Position numbers and translations under genes: made by a program
Shown here: positions 22,594 through 30,723 of the stretch, in pieces
How the letters are laid out: each line of letters begins with the position of its first letter
Position numbering within the stretch: position 1 is the first letter of the stretch
The notes under the pieces: generated by a model
What the model saw: only the letters and a program-made list of their open reading frames with translations
Database searches by the model: none
What the model was told of the DNA's origin: nothing
Assembly: GCA_035373625.1 (NCBI GenBank)
Contig: DAOSNS010000006.1
Location: forward strand, 78,707 to 142,706
Reading direction: 5' to 3'
Length of the DNA stretch: 64,000 nt
Source: DSWT01 sp035373625
GTDB lineage: Bacteria > Chloroflexota > Anaerolineae > B4-G1 > SLSP01

Positions 22594-23011
22594 TCGCCAG
22601 TTCCGCCGCGATGCGGTGCATGATGTGAAATCCGATTTCGGGATAATCGTAGCAGAGCTTAAGCAAGCGGTCGCGGGAAATGCGAATCAACTGCGTATCG
22701 GCCTTACAGCGCGCGGATGCGGTGCGCCGTCCTTGATCTACCAGAAGGATCTCACCGAAAGTGTCATTTTCCTTGAACATGGCGACAATCATCGGCTCAC
22801 TTTTATCATCCAGCGGCTCCATAAGGATATCCACTGCTCCACGTGCCACGATGTAGAGGGCATCGCCGGGGTCGTTTTGATGGAAGATATACTCCCCTGC
22901 GCGGTAACTGATCTCCTCGCAAACCATCAAGACCAGGTCAAGATGAATCTCATTGAGATCACGGAAGAGATCGGACTGTCTCAGAACACGTTTAATTTCT
23001 TGTAAATGCAC
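22538..23011 (-). CDS. cyclic nucleotide-binding domain protein (Crp-type effector domain alone)
   Basis: 157 residues from a GTG start with GGAGGG five bases upstream. The cNMP-binding beta-roll is clear: YIFHQNDPGDALYIVARGAV, then FGEILLVDQGRRTASARC, which replaces the usual FGE-x-RTA phosphate cassette. There is no helix-turn-helix after it, so this is not a complete Crp regulator; such stand-alone domains act as sensors. The last codons overlap the antisense glycosyltransferase gene within a palindrome. Ligand unknown. Confidence 0.82.
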   Translation of the reverse strand: MHLQEIKRVLRQSDLFRDLNEIHLDLVLMVCEEISYRAGEYIFHQNDPGDALYIVARGAVDILMEPLDDKSEPMIVAMFKENDTFGEILLVDQGRRTASARCKADTQLIRISRDRLLKLCYDYPEIGFHIMHRIAAELAIKLRTSNEDIREQLFRHP

Positions 23012-23031
23012 CTTAACCCTCCTGCCTTAAC

Positions 23032-23520
23032 TCATAACTCGATCCATTGTAATTCACCCGTTGCCAGGTCCACAATGGCACACGTGGCACGTTTCCCCCG
23101 GCCGGAAGCCAGCGTGCCGGGATTGATGATCCGCGTCGTGCCGATGGTCTCGTCTCTGGGAACATGAGTATGTCCGTGGATTACATAGGCATACGTCGCA
23201 GCGCGGATCAATGAAGTAAGCTGCTGCCAGCTATCGCCATGCATCAATGCCATCTGCACGCCGTCAAAGTTCAATGTGTGGACGCGCGCCAGCCGTTCTG
23301 CGCCGAAATATTCCGCAACCGTTAACGCCAACCGGGGATCGTGATCCATGTTTCCCCTGGCGAGCCACACATCAAAACCATGTAGCAGCTTGAGCGTTGA
23401 TGCAGTGGTAACATCGCCAGCATGCAACACGGTTTGTACCTGCGCCTCACGGAAACGCGCCACTGCTGCGCCAAGTGCCCGTATGTCGTCGTGAGTGTCA
23501 GAAATCAGGCCGACACGCAT
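23032..23520 (-). CDS. YfcE/MJ0936-type metallophosphodiesterase
   Basis: 162 residues from ATG 23520 (a GTG at 23526 would add two). Metal-binding motifs are in order: GLISDTHDD (D-x-H), LHAGDV (GD), ARGNMDHD (GN-x-D), MHGD and HGHTH. The YfcE family hydrolyses phosphodiesters with two metal ions. It sits between a cNMP-binding gene and a CBS-ACT gene on the same strand, a small signalling set, but a link to cyclic nucleotide turnover is only suggested by position. Confidence 0.85.
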   Translation of the reverse strand: MRVGLISDTHDDIRALGAAVARFREAQVQTVLHAGDVTTASTLKLLHGFDVWLARGNMDHDPRLALTVAEYFGAERLARVHTLNFDGVQMALMHGDSWQQLTSLIRAATYAYVIHGHTHVPRDETIGTTRIINPGTLASGRGKRATCAIVDLATGELQWIEL

Positions 23521-23559
23521 TTTCACAGTTTGTTCCTCAATAGCCGCCTCATTGGCTGT

Positions 23560-24201
23560 CTAATTCTCCCGTGCGTCCACAACCTGCATGCCTATGTCTT
23601 GCATGGCCGTGACCAACGCCTCACGTGCGACGCCGCGAACCTTGACCATCATCGCGCCACCACCATCCGGGCGATGGAAGGTGCCGAGGGCGACAATGTC
23701 ACCGCCGAGCGCCGCAATGCTGCCCGCGATTCGGCTGAGCGCGCCCGGTTCGTCCACAAGATGCAGTGTCAACCGCACCCCGCTTTGGCGCGCCCCCATC
23801 ATCTCCAAAATGGTCTTGAAAATGTCAGTCTCTGTGATGATACCGACGAGCCGATCGTCTTCCACAACCGGCAGACCGCCGATTTTGCTATCGGCCATGA
23901 TCCGCGCGGCTTCTTCTAGCGGGGCGTTGGGCGAGACGGTGATGACCTTTTTCGTCATCACCTCCTCGACCTTGAGCTTGGAGAGCAGATACCCCACCTC
24001 GTAGACACTAAGGCTGGTTGCCGGCGACGGCGAGGCATAGAGCAAATCTTTCTCGGAGACGATGCCGACGAGCTTGTGCTTCTTGTTGAGGATCGGCAAC
24101 CGGCGCACGTTATGCTGGCGCATAAAACTCAGCGCCTCGGAAACCGGCATCTCGGGGCCGATGATCACGGGATTGGTCGTCATACAGTCTTTTACTAACA
24201 T
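23560..24201 (-). CDS. CBS-pair protein with C-terminal ACT domain
   Basis: 213 residues; AAGGAGG lies upstream of ATG 24201, which excludes a longer frame reaching 24393. Two CBS repeats (MLVKDCMTTNPVIIGPEMPV and VEEVMTKKVITVSPNAPLEE) form one Bateman module that usually binds adenine nucleotides. The C-terminal 75 residues (VRLTLHLVDEPGALSRIAGS) are an ACT domain, a small-molecule sensor. The arrangement is like AcuB-type regulatory proteins. Partner unknown. Confidence 0.85.
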   Translation of the reverse strand: MLVKDCMTTNPVIIGPEMPVSEALSFMRQHNVRRLPILNKKHKLVGIVSEKDLLYASPSPATSLSVYEVGYLLSKLKVEEVMTKKVITVSPNAPLEEAARIMADSKIGGLPVVEDDRLVGIITETDIFKTILEMMGARQSGVRLTLHLVDEPGALSRIAGSIAALGGDIVALGTFHRPDGGGAMMVKVRGVAREALVTAMQDIGMQVVDAREN

Positions 24202-24225
24202 ACACCTATCCTCCTTATGGAATAA

Positions 24226-24262
24226 ATTGTTGAAACGTTGGTATGTCGAAATGTTTGGACGT
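24226..24262. repeat. AACGTTTGGACGTT word repeat
   Basis: GTTGAAACGTTGGTATGTCG and AAATGTTTGGACGTTGG words. Related sequence occurs at 24726-24755 and at 38440-38497 (CGTTTGAACATTCCAACG). Confidence 0.55.
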
Positions 24263-24278
24263 TGGCCCGTTATGGCAC

Positions 24279-24707
24279 CTAAAAAGCGCCCAACTGGCAC
24301 TGCACGATGCGCACGCCCAGTTGATTGGCAACATAGCCCACCAGCATTTTGGGGACGGAAAAATCGGCAGCGATCTGCCACGCGCGCACACATGGAAGCC
24401 GCCCTTCAGGGTCTAAGGCGGATTGGATAGCAGGGATGAGTCCATCGGGCACGGGATGTTCGGCAATTTTGGCGCTCTCCCAGCCTTTGGTGTGTCCGGG
24501 GTAGCCAAAAAGACCGAGCTGACAGTGATCGAGGTGTATGCCCAGAACGTCGGCGTTAAGCCCCACAATCAGTGGCGCAACGTGAGCCTCATCTGCAATG
24601 CGAAATGCCTGGGCACAGGCGATTTTTTCTTCCTTGCTCCGTGCGCGAATGGCAGCAGCCAACGCAGCGTCGGGTACGAAATCGGCAGGTAACTTTTTCT
24701 CTTTCAC
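24279..24707 (-). CDS. uncharacterised protein with duplicated CQLG motif
   Basis: 142 residues from GTG 24707 with GAGGAGGA upstream. I do not recognise a named family. Two halves resemble each other: IADEAHVAPLIVGLNADVLG...HCQLGLFGY and IAADFSVPKMLVGYVANQLG...QCQLGAF, so each half ends in CQLG[LA]F after a V-G-x(3)-N/D-x-LG pattern. The first half has an N-terminal charged helix (AAIRARSKEEKIACAQAFRI). Paired cysteines may bind metal. No membrane segments. Lies upstream of the CBS-ACT gene on the same strand with word-like repeats between. Confidence 0.55.
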   Translation of the reverse strand: MKEKKLPADFVPDAALAAAIRARSKEEKIACAQAFRIADEAHVAPLIVGLNADVLGIHLDHCQLGLFGYPGHTKGWESAKIAEHPVPDGLIPAIQSALDPEGRLPCVRAWQIAADFSVPKMLVGYVANQLGVRIVQCQLGAF

Positions 24708-24739
24708 ATATCCTCCTCAGTATAAAAAACGTTTGAACA

Positions 24740-25741
24740 TTAACACATTTGCAGATTGGGGCCGGCATCATATTCCTTGTCGTATTTCTCGAAAAGCCTG
24801 AGTTGGGCCTCCCTGTACTCTCCGGCGTACTGTCCTCCTATTTCCCGAGCGAGTCTTTCAAGTGCTATTGCATGGAACTCCGGTACAATCTCAAAACCTA
24901 CAAAATGCCTCTTTAGACGTAAGGCCGCTACAGCGGTCGTTCCACTTCCTATGAAAGGGTCAAGAACTACCTGTCCTTCCTTTGTCGTTAGTTTAATCAA
25001 GAACTCGACTAACTGAAGTGGTTTTTGTGCTTCATGGACACGTTGTTCATGGGGTTGGAACCCAAATTCCAGAACATTTGTTGGATTGGTGCCAAATATT
25101 TGACATGCAGCGATATTCATAGCTCCGACGCTGTTTTCAAGAACATTGTCTGCGATGGTGCCGCCGATTTTGTACGGCTTCATGAACCATGCGATAGGTT
25201 CATAAGCTGGCGCGAGGTTTCCAAGTCTCCATCCTTTCCATGCCTCAGCCTCATCTTTGAGTCCACGGCGCTCAAGAACGATACTGAGTCGTTGCGCTCT
25301 GTGATGGGCAGCTTCTTTCTTCCAGGCAAGAACATCTTTTAGTAGAAAGCCGCTTTCCTCAAAGGCATTCACGACATGATGGATTGTCCGGCGAGCGCCG
25401 AAGACAAACAGAGAAGCACCGCTTTTCATCTTTGGCATGAGCATCATAGTCCACGAACGACACCAATCTTCATATTCTTTCCCGATATTTCTATCTGCCT
25501 GTGACCAACCATTAATGGGCTTTCCGCGCCTCTTGAAAGCCGACTTACCTACCTGTGCGGGTGACTGTCCAAGTAGTGCTGAGTTGGTGTTGTTGTGTAG
25601 AACATCCCAATCATCAAGGTTGATCCCATACGGTATATCAGATAAAAACAGGTCTATGCTATTATCTGCTAACAAAGACAAATGCTCTCTGCAGTCCGCA
25701 AGGGTGATTTTGTCAAGATACAGCTCGTTCATCGCACTCAT
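24740..25741 (-). CDS. HindIII-type adenine-specific DNA methyltransferase
   Basis: 333 residues, beta-class order: motif IV SDIPYG at 34-39 comes before motif I (VLDPFIGSGTTAVAALRL) near the C-terminus. Motif IV has Ile where the common form has Pro. The gene overlaps the endonuclease stop by ATGA (25738-25741). It should protect host DNA by N6-adenine (or less likely N4-cytosine) methylation at the same site that the endonuclease cuts. Base composition is clearly AT-richer than the flanks, in line with transfer. Confidence 0.85.
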   Translation of the reverse strand: MSAMNELYLDKITLADCREHLSLLADNSIDLFLSDIPYGINLDDWDVLHNNTNSALLGQSPAQVGKSAFKRRGKPINGWSQADRNIGKEYEDWCRSWTMMLMPKMKSGASLFVFGARRTIHHVVNAFEESGFLLKDVLAWKKEAAHHRAQRLSIVLERRGLKDEAEAWKGWRLGNLAPAYEPIAWFMKPYKIGGTIADNVLENSVGAMNIAACQIFGTNPTNVLEFGFQPHEQRVHEAQKPLQLVEFLIKLTTKEGQVVLDPFIGSGTTAVAALRLKRHFVGFEIVPEFHAIALERLAREIGGQYAGEYREAQLRLFEKYDKEYDAGPNLQMC

Positions 25742-26655
25742 ACCATTTCTAAGAGGCCATTATCAGCGACCGATTGTATAGCGCGGACTCTGCTTTCAAT
25801 CCTGCGCGACTTGATGACTTCTCCGATGGCCTCTTCCCTTGAGAGTCTCATAATTCGTTCTCTTTCCGAAGCCATGAACTCAAGAGCTTCATTTCGGGCG
25901 AACTGAATGGACTCCACTGAAGCGAGCTTTTCTTCTCGCCAAATACTGCTGATTCTGTCGCTGGCATTGAGAAGAACTCTGTTTATTGCTTGCCAGTATG
26001 TATTAGCATTCTTTGAGGGGTTCATTGTTTCCACTGTCCTGAACATATCATGCAGGAGTTTAACGGCAGGTTGTTGGCCGGCATACTCACTATATCTCAC
26101 CAGAACGGCAAGATGCGTGTATGTACAAATACAGACAGAGTGAGCAGCCGCTTGTTGATAGATCTGGCTTGTTTGAGAAGGAAGCTGATACACTGGACAA
26201 ACAATCATCGCAAACGGCTTCCCGTGTTTCCAGTCGTCCATAGCCTGGACTTTGAAGTCTTTCTGGTTTTTAGCAGTCCGGCTCAACCTAAACGCTTTGG
26301 CATCAGCTACAAAACTGTAATCATCGCATACACATTCAATGTCTGCAACACCAGCACGCTCTCTTAAAAGAAGGCTTGTGCAACCGATTGCGGTAAATGC
26401 TTCGTGAATAACTATATCTGTGTACTTAGAGTAGAGCTTTTCTTCGCTGCTGTCATGCCCATATCCTTCGGGTATTGCTCCACATAATCTCAAGTGGCCA
26501 ATTAAAGCAGCTATCCCATCCGTTTCGATCTCTTGGGATACTTCTTGTTCTACCCGATCGGAATCAACGCCAAAGTTGCCGCTCAATCGGCTTATCTCGT
26601 CAATCCAATATTTGCGCCTTGCGATATCCTGTTCTGTTATGGTCGTTAATCTCAT
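25738..26655 (-). CDS. HindIII-family type II restriction endonuclease
   Basis: 305 residues. The segment ADIECVCDDYSFVADAKAF gives a PD-(D/E)xK-type active site with Asp105, Asp118 and Lys120, and the following FRLSRTAKNQKDFKVQAMD and CPVYQLPSQTSQIYQQA match what I know of HindIII. HindIII cuts A/AGCTT; whether this enzyme has the same specificity cannot be decided from sequence alone. It precedes and overlaps its methyltransferase, and a 60-codon reading frame (26652-26834) overlaps its start. Confidence 0.82.
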   Translation of the reverse strand: MRLTTITEQDIARRKYWIDEISRLSGNFGVDSDRVEQEVSQEIETDGIAALIGHLRLCGAIPEGYGHDSSEEKLYSKYTDIVIHEAFTAIGCTSLLLRERAGVADIECVCDDYSFVADAKAFRLSRTAKNQKDFKVQAMDDWKHGKPFAMIVCPVYQLPSQTSQIYQQAAAHSVCICTYTHLAVLVRYSEYAGQQPAVKLLHDMFRTVETMNPSKNANTYWQAINRVLLNASDRISSIWREEKLASVESIQFARNEALEFMASERERIMRLSREEAIGEVIKSRRIESRVRAIQSVADNGLLEMV

Positions 26656-26834
26656 AATGATTCTTCACATTTTCTTACTTTGAGTCGGTAGCTAACATCT
26701 GGATAGATGCCACTTATACCTTGTTCTATATTTCTTAAGATATACCGACCTGATAAAAATGGCAAGTGGCGCGATTTTACAAGTGGTCGTATAATCTTCA
26801 TGAAAATCTTGTTCGTCCTATCAGAAAATGACAC
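26652..26834 (-). CDS. possible small protein upstream of the restriction gene
   Basis: A 60-codon frame (MSFSDRTNKIFMKIIRPLVK...) whose TGA overlaps the endonuclease ATG (ATGA). The coupling geometry matches the other junctions of this operon and it sits where restriction systems often place a controller gene. However, it shows no recognisable helix-turn-helix and no clear ribosome site, so it could be a chance frame in AT-rich DNA. Confidence 0.25.
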   Translation of the reverse strand: MSFSDRTNKIFMKIIRPLVKSRHLPFLSGRYILRNIEQGISGIYPDVSYRLKVRKCEESL

Positions 26835-26877
26835 ATTGCGTAATCCGTATGTACATTATCTATCATGGAGGTGAACG

Positions 26878-27312
26878 ATGTGGGAAGAATTCAAGAAATT
26901 TATCATGAGGGGGAATGTGATTGATCTGGCCATCGGCGTAATCATCGGTGGTGCCTTCGGCAAGATCGTGACCTCATTCGTCAACGATATTCTCATGCCC
27001 CCGATCGGCATGATCCTCGGCAAGATTGATTTCTCGAACCTGTTCATCAGTCTCTCCGGCGAGAAGTATCCGAGTCTGGCGGCAGCGAAGGAAGCCGGCG
27101 CGGCGACGCTCAACTACGGTTTGTTCCTCAACTCGGTGATAGATTTTCTCATCGTGGCGTTGGTGATCTTCTTCATCGTCAAGCAGGTCAACCGCCTCAA
27201 GCCCGAAAAACCCGCTGCGCCCGCCGAGCCGACGACCAAGCCTTGTCCATACTGCTTCACCGATATCCCGATCAAGGCTACCCGCTGCCCACACTGCACG
27301 TCGCAGTTGTAA
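26878..27312 (+). CDS. mscL: large-conductance mechanosensitive channel with zinc-ribbon tail
   Basis: 144 residues, GGAGGTG before the ATG. The N-terminus (MWEEFKKFIMRGNVIDLAIG and VIIGGAFGKIVTSFVNDILM) is the amphipathic S1 helix and the pore-lining TM1; TM2 is FLNSVIDFLIVALVIFFIV. MscL opens under hypo-osmotic shock to release solutes. The C-terminal 24 residues hold two CPxC pairs (CPYC, 10 residues, CPHC), a small zinc ribbon. A bidirectional hairpin follows at 27330. Confidence 0.93.
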   Translation: MWEEFKKFIMRGNVIDLAIGVIIGGAFGKIVTSFVNDILMPPIGMILGKIDFSNLFISLSGEKYPSLAAAKEAGAATLNYGLFLNSVIDFLIVALVIFFIVKQVNRLKPEKPAAPAEPTTKPCPYCFTDIPIKATRCPHCTSQL

Positions 27313-27329
27313 TTCCGGGTATTCTGGCC

Positions 27330-27362
27330 ACCCTGGCGAAGGTTGTGCCCTTTCGCCAGGGT
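27330..27362. terminator. bidirectional hairpin between convergent mscL and membrane-protein genes
   Basis: ACCCTGGCGAA (27330-27340) pairs perfectly with TTCGCCAGGGT (27352-27362) around an 11-base loop. The right arm touches the TAA stop of the minus-strand gene, so it probably serves both genes. Confidence 0.7.
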
Positions 27363-28396
27363 TATTCTGCTTCGGTGAGGACGGAGAAACCCATCGCGCG
27401 CAAGAGCTTCACAAAGCCGGCCTGCGCACCGGGGCTGTCGAAGATGATGTACAATTCGGCCTTCTTATTCCTGGCATCGGAATAGCGAAAGCGCACGGCC
27501 CATTTATCCTTCCATCCATACAGTTTCCCCGCTGTGACATCGTCTACTTGCCCGGGTTGCAAGAAAATGCCCCAGTCCGTCACGGTCGTCTTAATCGTGA
27601 TGCCGTAAGTCTTGGTCTTCAGGACGTAACGGATGTAAATCATCAATTCCTGATCACCCAAAGTGACTATGTTGGCAATCGCGTCTCTAAATCTACGGGT
27701 GATTTTGCCGACTTCAAGCGGTTCGACGCTGCTCAGTTTAGTGAATATGCCGGTGGCTGTTACCCTGGGCTGTTCGGCCGGCGGCGCTGCGGTAGTATCT
27801 ACAGGATAGGGCACAAACACTTCATTGGGAAAGAAAAACGGAACGAGGCACAGACCAACGCCGACGAGTCCCAACACCAGCATAAGGATGGCGCTTCCTT
27901 TTGTTGGGGGACGCGCACCTTCTTCGACGTAGAGTGCCGTGTTGATCCTGAAGCCGTTGTCGGTGAATAAAGTCTCATCCTCTTTCATCGCCTCTTTCAA
28001 TTCGCTGGCTGGAAGGCGAGTCATGCCGGTAATCGTGACTTCATCGGGCTGTTTTTCAGGGATAAGTGCCGCAGGGTGTTTGACCAGCGCCATATCCCCG
28101 GTAGCGCGATCGGCCACAAAATAGTAACTGGCTGTGGTTTTGCCATTTTCGGTTTTTTCGTACCCCAGATCGTAGAACGCCAACCCTTTGACCTGGACAT
28201 AACGCCCGGTTGCAACTTCACCGTTGACGAGTTGGGTAATCGTGACTTCCTGTGGTGTATCGGAATTCTTCAACGCCGTGCTCAAACTGGCAATGCCACT
28301 GCAAACTACGACCGCCGCCAGGATCAACACAATGACGCAGCCGGCTTTCAGGCTGCCGATCCGCGCTTTCCAACGTAACACTCTCTCGTCCATCAT
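27362..28396 (-). CDS. uncharacterised protein with two membrane segments
   Basis: 344 residues, not recognised. One hydrophobic helix near the N-terminus (CVIVLILAAVVVCSGIASL), a soluble middle region of about 130 residues with an OB-like start (ITQLVNGEVATGRYVQVKGL), a second helix (AILMLVLGLVGVGLCLVPFF), and a C-terminal cytosolic-type domain of about 140 residues rich in beta strands. CACCTCCT upstream reads as AGGAGGTG on this strand, a good ribosome site. The membrane topology suggests both termini inside and the middle region outside. Confidence 0.65.
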   Translation of the reverse strand: MMDERVLRWKARIGSLKAGCVIVLILAAVVVCSGIASLSTALKNSDTPQEVTITQLVNGEVATGRYVQVKGLAFYDLGYEKTENGKTTASYYFVADRATGDMALVKHPAALIPEKQPDEVTITGMTRLPASELKEAMKEDETLFTDNGFRINTALYVEEGARPPTKGSAILMLVLGLVGVGLCLVPFFFPNEVFVPYPVDTTAAPPAEQPRVTATGIFTKLSSVEPLEVGKITRRFRDAIANIVTLGDQELMIYIRYVLKTKTYGITIKTTVTDWGIFLQPGQVDDVTAGKLYGWKDKWAVRFRYSDARNKKAELYIIFDSPGAQAGFVKLLRAMGFSVLTEAE

Positions 28397-28456
28397 ACAC
28401 CTCCTGGGTGATATGAGATGATTATAGTGAATTACCGGTCTTTGCCAAAAGCCATA

Positions 28457-28484
28457 TTGACAGTTGGGTAATCTGTGCTAACTT
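28457..28484 (+). promoter_or_regulatory. promoter of the c-di-AMP riboswitch transcript
   Basis: TTGACA at 28457-28462, 16-bp spacer, TAACTT at 28479-28484 preceded by TGC (extended -10). The predicted start near 28491 lies just before the riboswitch. Confidence 0.5.
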
Positions 28485-28499
28485 GAGTCGTAGACGATA

Positions 28500-28655
28500 G
28501 TCGTCATCAAGAGGGACGCCGAATGGGCAAGTGATGACCACTTGCCAGCGGGGGAACCAGGTTAGGGGGCGAATCGGTGGCGCAGCCGTCGCCGTAGGGT
28601 CTGCTTCTTCGATCCGAGTCCGGCAGCTAACCTCGCAGGCGTGAATGAAGAAGGC
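28500..28655 (+). ncRNA. c-di-AMP riboswitch (ydaO-yuaA type)
   Basis: Conserved ydaO-yuaA blocks occur in the correct order: CGCCGAATGGG, GGGGGAACCAG, TTAGGGGGCGAATCGG, GTAGGGTC, GATCCGAGTCCGGCAGCTAA and CCTCGCAGGCGTGAATGAAG. These blocks form the aptamer core in the family. The family senses c-di-AMP, often stopping transcription of osmolyte/potassium transport or cell-wall hydrolase genes. Here a terminator follows at once and the next plus-strand gene encodes a glycoside hydrolase. Confidence 0.85.
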
Positions 28656-28696
28656 TACCTTGTGTCCTAAACAAGGCGCCTTCTTTTGTTTTTAGC
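28651..28696 (+). terminator. riboswitch-coupled intrinsic terminator
   Basis: AGAAGGC and GCCTTCT form the base, CCTTGT and ACAAGG the inner stem, followed by TTGTTTTT. Its 5' arm overlaps the end of the aptamer, as expected of an expression platform that terminates when the ligand is bound. Confidence 0.75.
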
Positions 28697-28765
28697 TTTT
28701 AGCCGTCAGCCATCAGCGATTGGTTTTCAGGCGCATGGGCTGAAGGCTGAGGGCTGATAGTTGAC
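28690..28765. repeat. AGCCGTCAGCCATCAGC word repeat ahead of the riboswitch-controlled gene
   Basis: TTTTAGCCGTCAGCCATCAG and, inverted, GGCTGAAGGCTGAGGGCTGA occupy most of the 80 bases between the terminator and the hydrolase start. The inverted words could pair in RNA. Confidence 0.6.
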
Positions 28766-28779
28766 AGCTAGAAAGGCCT

Positions 28780-30723
28780 ATGATGCAAAAGATACTTACA
28801 CTTCCGGGTTCTTTCGTAGTGGGCGCGAACTACTGGGCCTCGCATGCGGGGACAGCTATGTGGCGCGAGTGGCGGCCCGACGTGGTCGAACGCGACTTCA
28901 GAATATTGTCAGAGGCAGGTTTGCAAGTGTTGCGCGTTTTTCCGCTCTGGTCCGATTTTCAGCCCATTACGCAATTGTACGGCGGCATGGGCGACCGCGT
29001 CGAAATCCGCCACGGCGAAGAGTCGCTGCCCGAAACTGAGGCCGGGCGCGCGGGCGTCTCCACCGCGATGATGCGCCGCTTCGCGGAATTCACGCAGTTG
29101 GCCGCCCGCTATGATCTCAAACTCATCGTCGGCTTGCTCACCGGCTGGATGAGCGGTCGCCTGTTCGTCCCGCCGGCGTTGGAAGGGCGTAACGTGCTCA
29201 CCGATCCCGTGGCGTTGCTGTGGGAGACGCGCTTCGTGCAGTATTTTACGCGGCAGTTCAAGACCGATCCCGCCATCGCCGCGTGGGACCTGGGCAACGA
29301 GTGCAACTGCATGGCGCGCGTCCCCGGTCACGAGGCGGCCTGGGCGTGGACGGCGGCCATCGTCAACGCCATCCGCGCGGTGGATCCCGACCGGCCTATC
29401 GTCTCCGGGATGCACAGCCTCACGCCGACCGGTGAATGGCGAATGCAGGATCAGGGCGAGTTAACCGACGTGCTGACGACGCACCCGTACCCCGTTTTCA
29501 CGCCGCATTGTAACCAGGACCCCGTCAACACGCTGCGCACGCAACTGCACGCCACGGCGGAATCGCTGTTCTACGCGGATTTGGGCGGGAAGCCGTGCTT
29601 TGCCGAAGAACTCGGCACGCTGGGGCCGATGGTCGCCAGCGAGACCATCGCCGCCGATTTCATCCGCGCCGGGTTATTCTCGTTGTGGGCGCACGATTTG
29701 CGCGGTCTGCTGTGGTGGTGTGCCAGCGATCAGACCGAGCTGACCGACGCGCCTTACGATTGGTACGCCATGGAGCGCGAGCTAGGTTTGCTGCGCACGG
29801 ACGGGACGCCCAAACCAGTGCTCGCCGAATTCGGCAAATTCCGCGCTTTTGTGGACGGGCTGCCGCAGCCTTTGCCGCCGCGTGTCAAAGAGGCCGTCTG
29901 CATCCTCAGCGCCGACCAGGATCAATGGGGTGTGGCCTACAGCACGTTCGTCCTGGCAAAGCAGGCCGGCTTCGACCTGGAATTCCAATACGAGGCGCAG
30001 CCGCTCAAAGAGGCCGATTTCTACTTGCTGCCTTGTATCAGTTGGCATCGCGTGATCCACCGCCGCCGCTATATGGAACTCATGGCGCGGGTGGCGGAGG
30101 GGGCGACACTCTATATTTCCTATGCCGGCGGTTTTCTGAGCCATTTCGAGGCGCTGACCGGCCTGCGTGTGTTGACGCGCGCCAAACGTACAGGCATTTG
30201 TACCACACGCTTCAGCGCGTTGGATGGCGCGCCGCAGTTCTCGATGACCGGCGAATACCGCTTTACGCTTGATCCCGTGCGCGCCGAGGTGCTGGGCACC
30301 GAAGCGGACGGCAATCCGGCGTTCACCGTCGCGCCGTATGGCAAAGGGCGGGTCTACTTCCTGGGTTTCCCGCTGGAAATGACCCTCACCACCACGCCTG
30401 GCGCGTTCCACACACCGGAAGCGCAGCCATTCTGGAAGATTTATCGCCATATGGCACAGCCGTTTACGCAGGCGCGCGTCATTGTCAAACACCACCCGAT
30501 GCTTGGCGTGACCGAACATCTGCTTGATGAACGCCGTCGCGTCGTGGTCGTCATCAACTACAGCCCCGCGCCGGTAGAGACGACGCTTGACCTATCCCCC
30601 GGTTGGACAGTGAGCGCGGTGTGGTACGGTGTAACTGGACCGGATCGAGCGAACAGCGTAGCCATCGCGTTGCCGCCAAATGACGCCAGTGTGATTGTTG
30701 TCGAAAATCGAACGGAATTGTAG
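28780..30723 (+). CDS. GH5/GH42-like glycoside hydrolase
   Basis: 647 residues; ATG 28780 or 28783 (weak GAAAGG site). The TIM barrel holds an acid/base Glu in WDLGNECNC and a nucleophile Glu in PCFAEELGTLG, the clan GH-A arrangement. The second half (VCILSADQDQWGVAYSTFVL and on) is like the flavodoxin-like trimerisation domain of GH42 beta-galactosidases, followed by a beta-sandwich end. No signal peptide is visible. A c-di-AMP riboswitch lies upstream, separated by about 80 bases of word-like repeat. Substrate unknown; beta-mannosides or beta-galactosides are possible. The TAG stop is followed at once by a palindrome. Confidence 0.75.
   Translation: MMQKILTLPGSFVVGANYWASHAGTAMWREWRPDVVERDFRILSEAGLQVLRVFPLWSDFQPITQLYGGMGDRVEIRHGEESLPETEAGRAGVSTAMMRRFAEFTQLAARYDLKLIVGLLTGWMSGRLFVPPALEGRNVLTDPVALLWETRFVQYFTRQFKTDPAIAAWDLGNECNCMARVPGHEAAWAWTAAIVNAIRAVDPDRPIVSGMHSLTPTGEWRMQDQGELTDVLTTHPYPVFTPHCNQDPVNTLRTQLHATAESLFYADLGGKPCFAEELGTLGPMVASETIAADFIRAGLFSLWAHDLRGLLWWCASDQTELTDAPYDWYAMERELGLLRTDGTPKPVLAEFGKFRAFVDGLPQPLPPRVKEAVCILSADQDQWGVAYSTFVLAKQAGFDLEFQYEAQPLKEADFYLLPCISWHRVIHRRRYMELMARVAEGATLYISYAGGFLSHFEALTGLRVLTRAKRTGICTTRFSALDGAPQFSMTGEYRFTLDPVRAEVLGTEADGNPAFTVAPYGKGRVYFLGFPLEMTLTTTPGAFHTPEAQPFWKIYRHMAQPFTQARVIVKHHPMLGVTEHLLDERRRVVVVINYSPAPVETTLDLSPGWTVSAVWYGVTGPDRANSVAIALPPNDASVIVVENRTEL

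Noticed and set aside
24202..24393. N-terminal extension of the CBS-ACT protein
   Set aside because: Consists of repeat words with an odd composition; AAGGAGG places the start at 24201.
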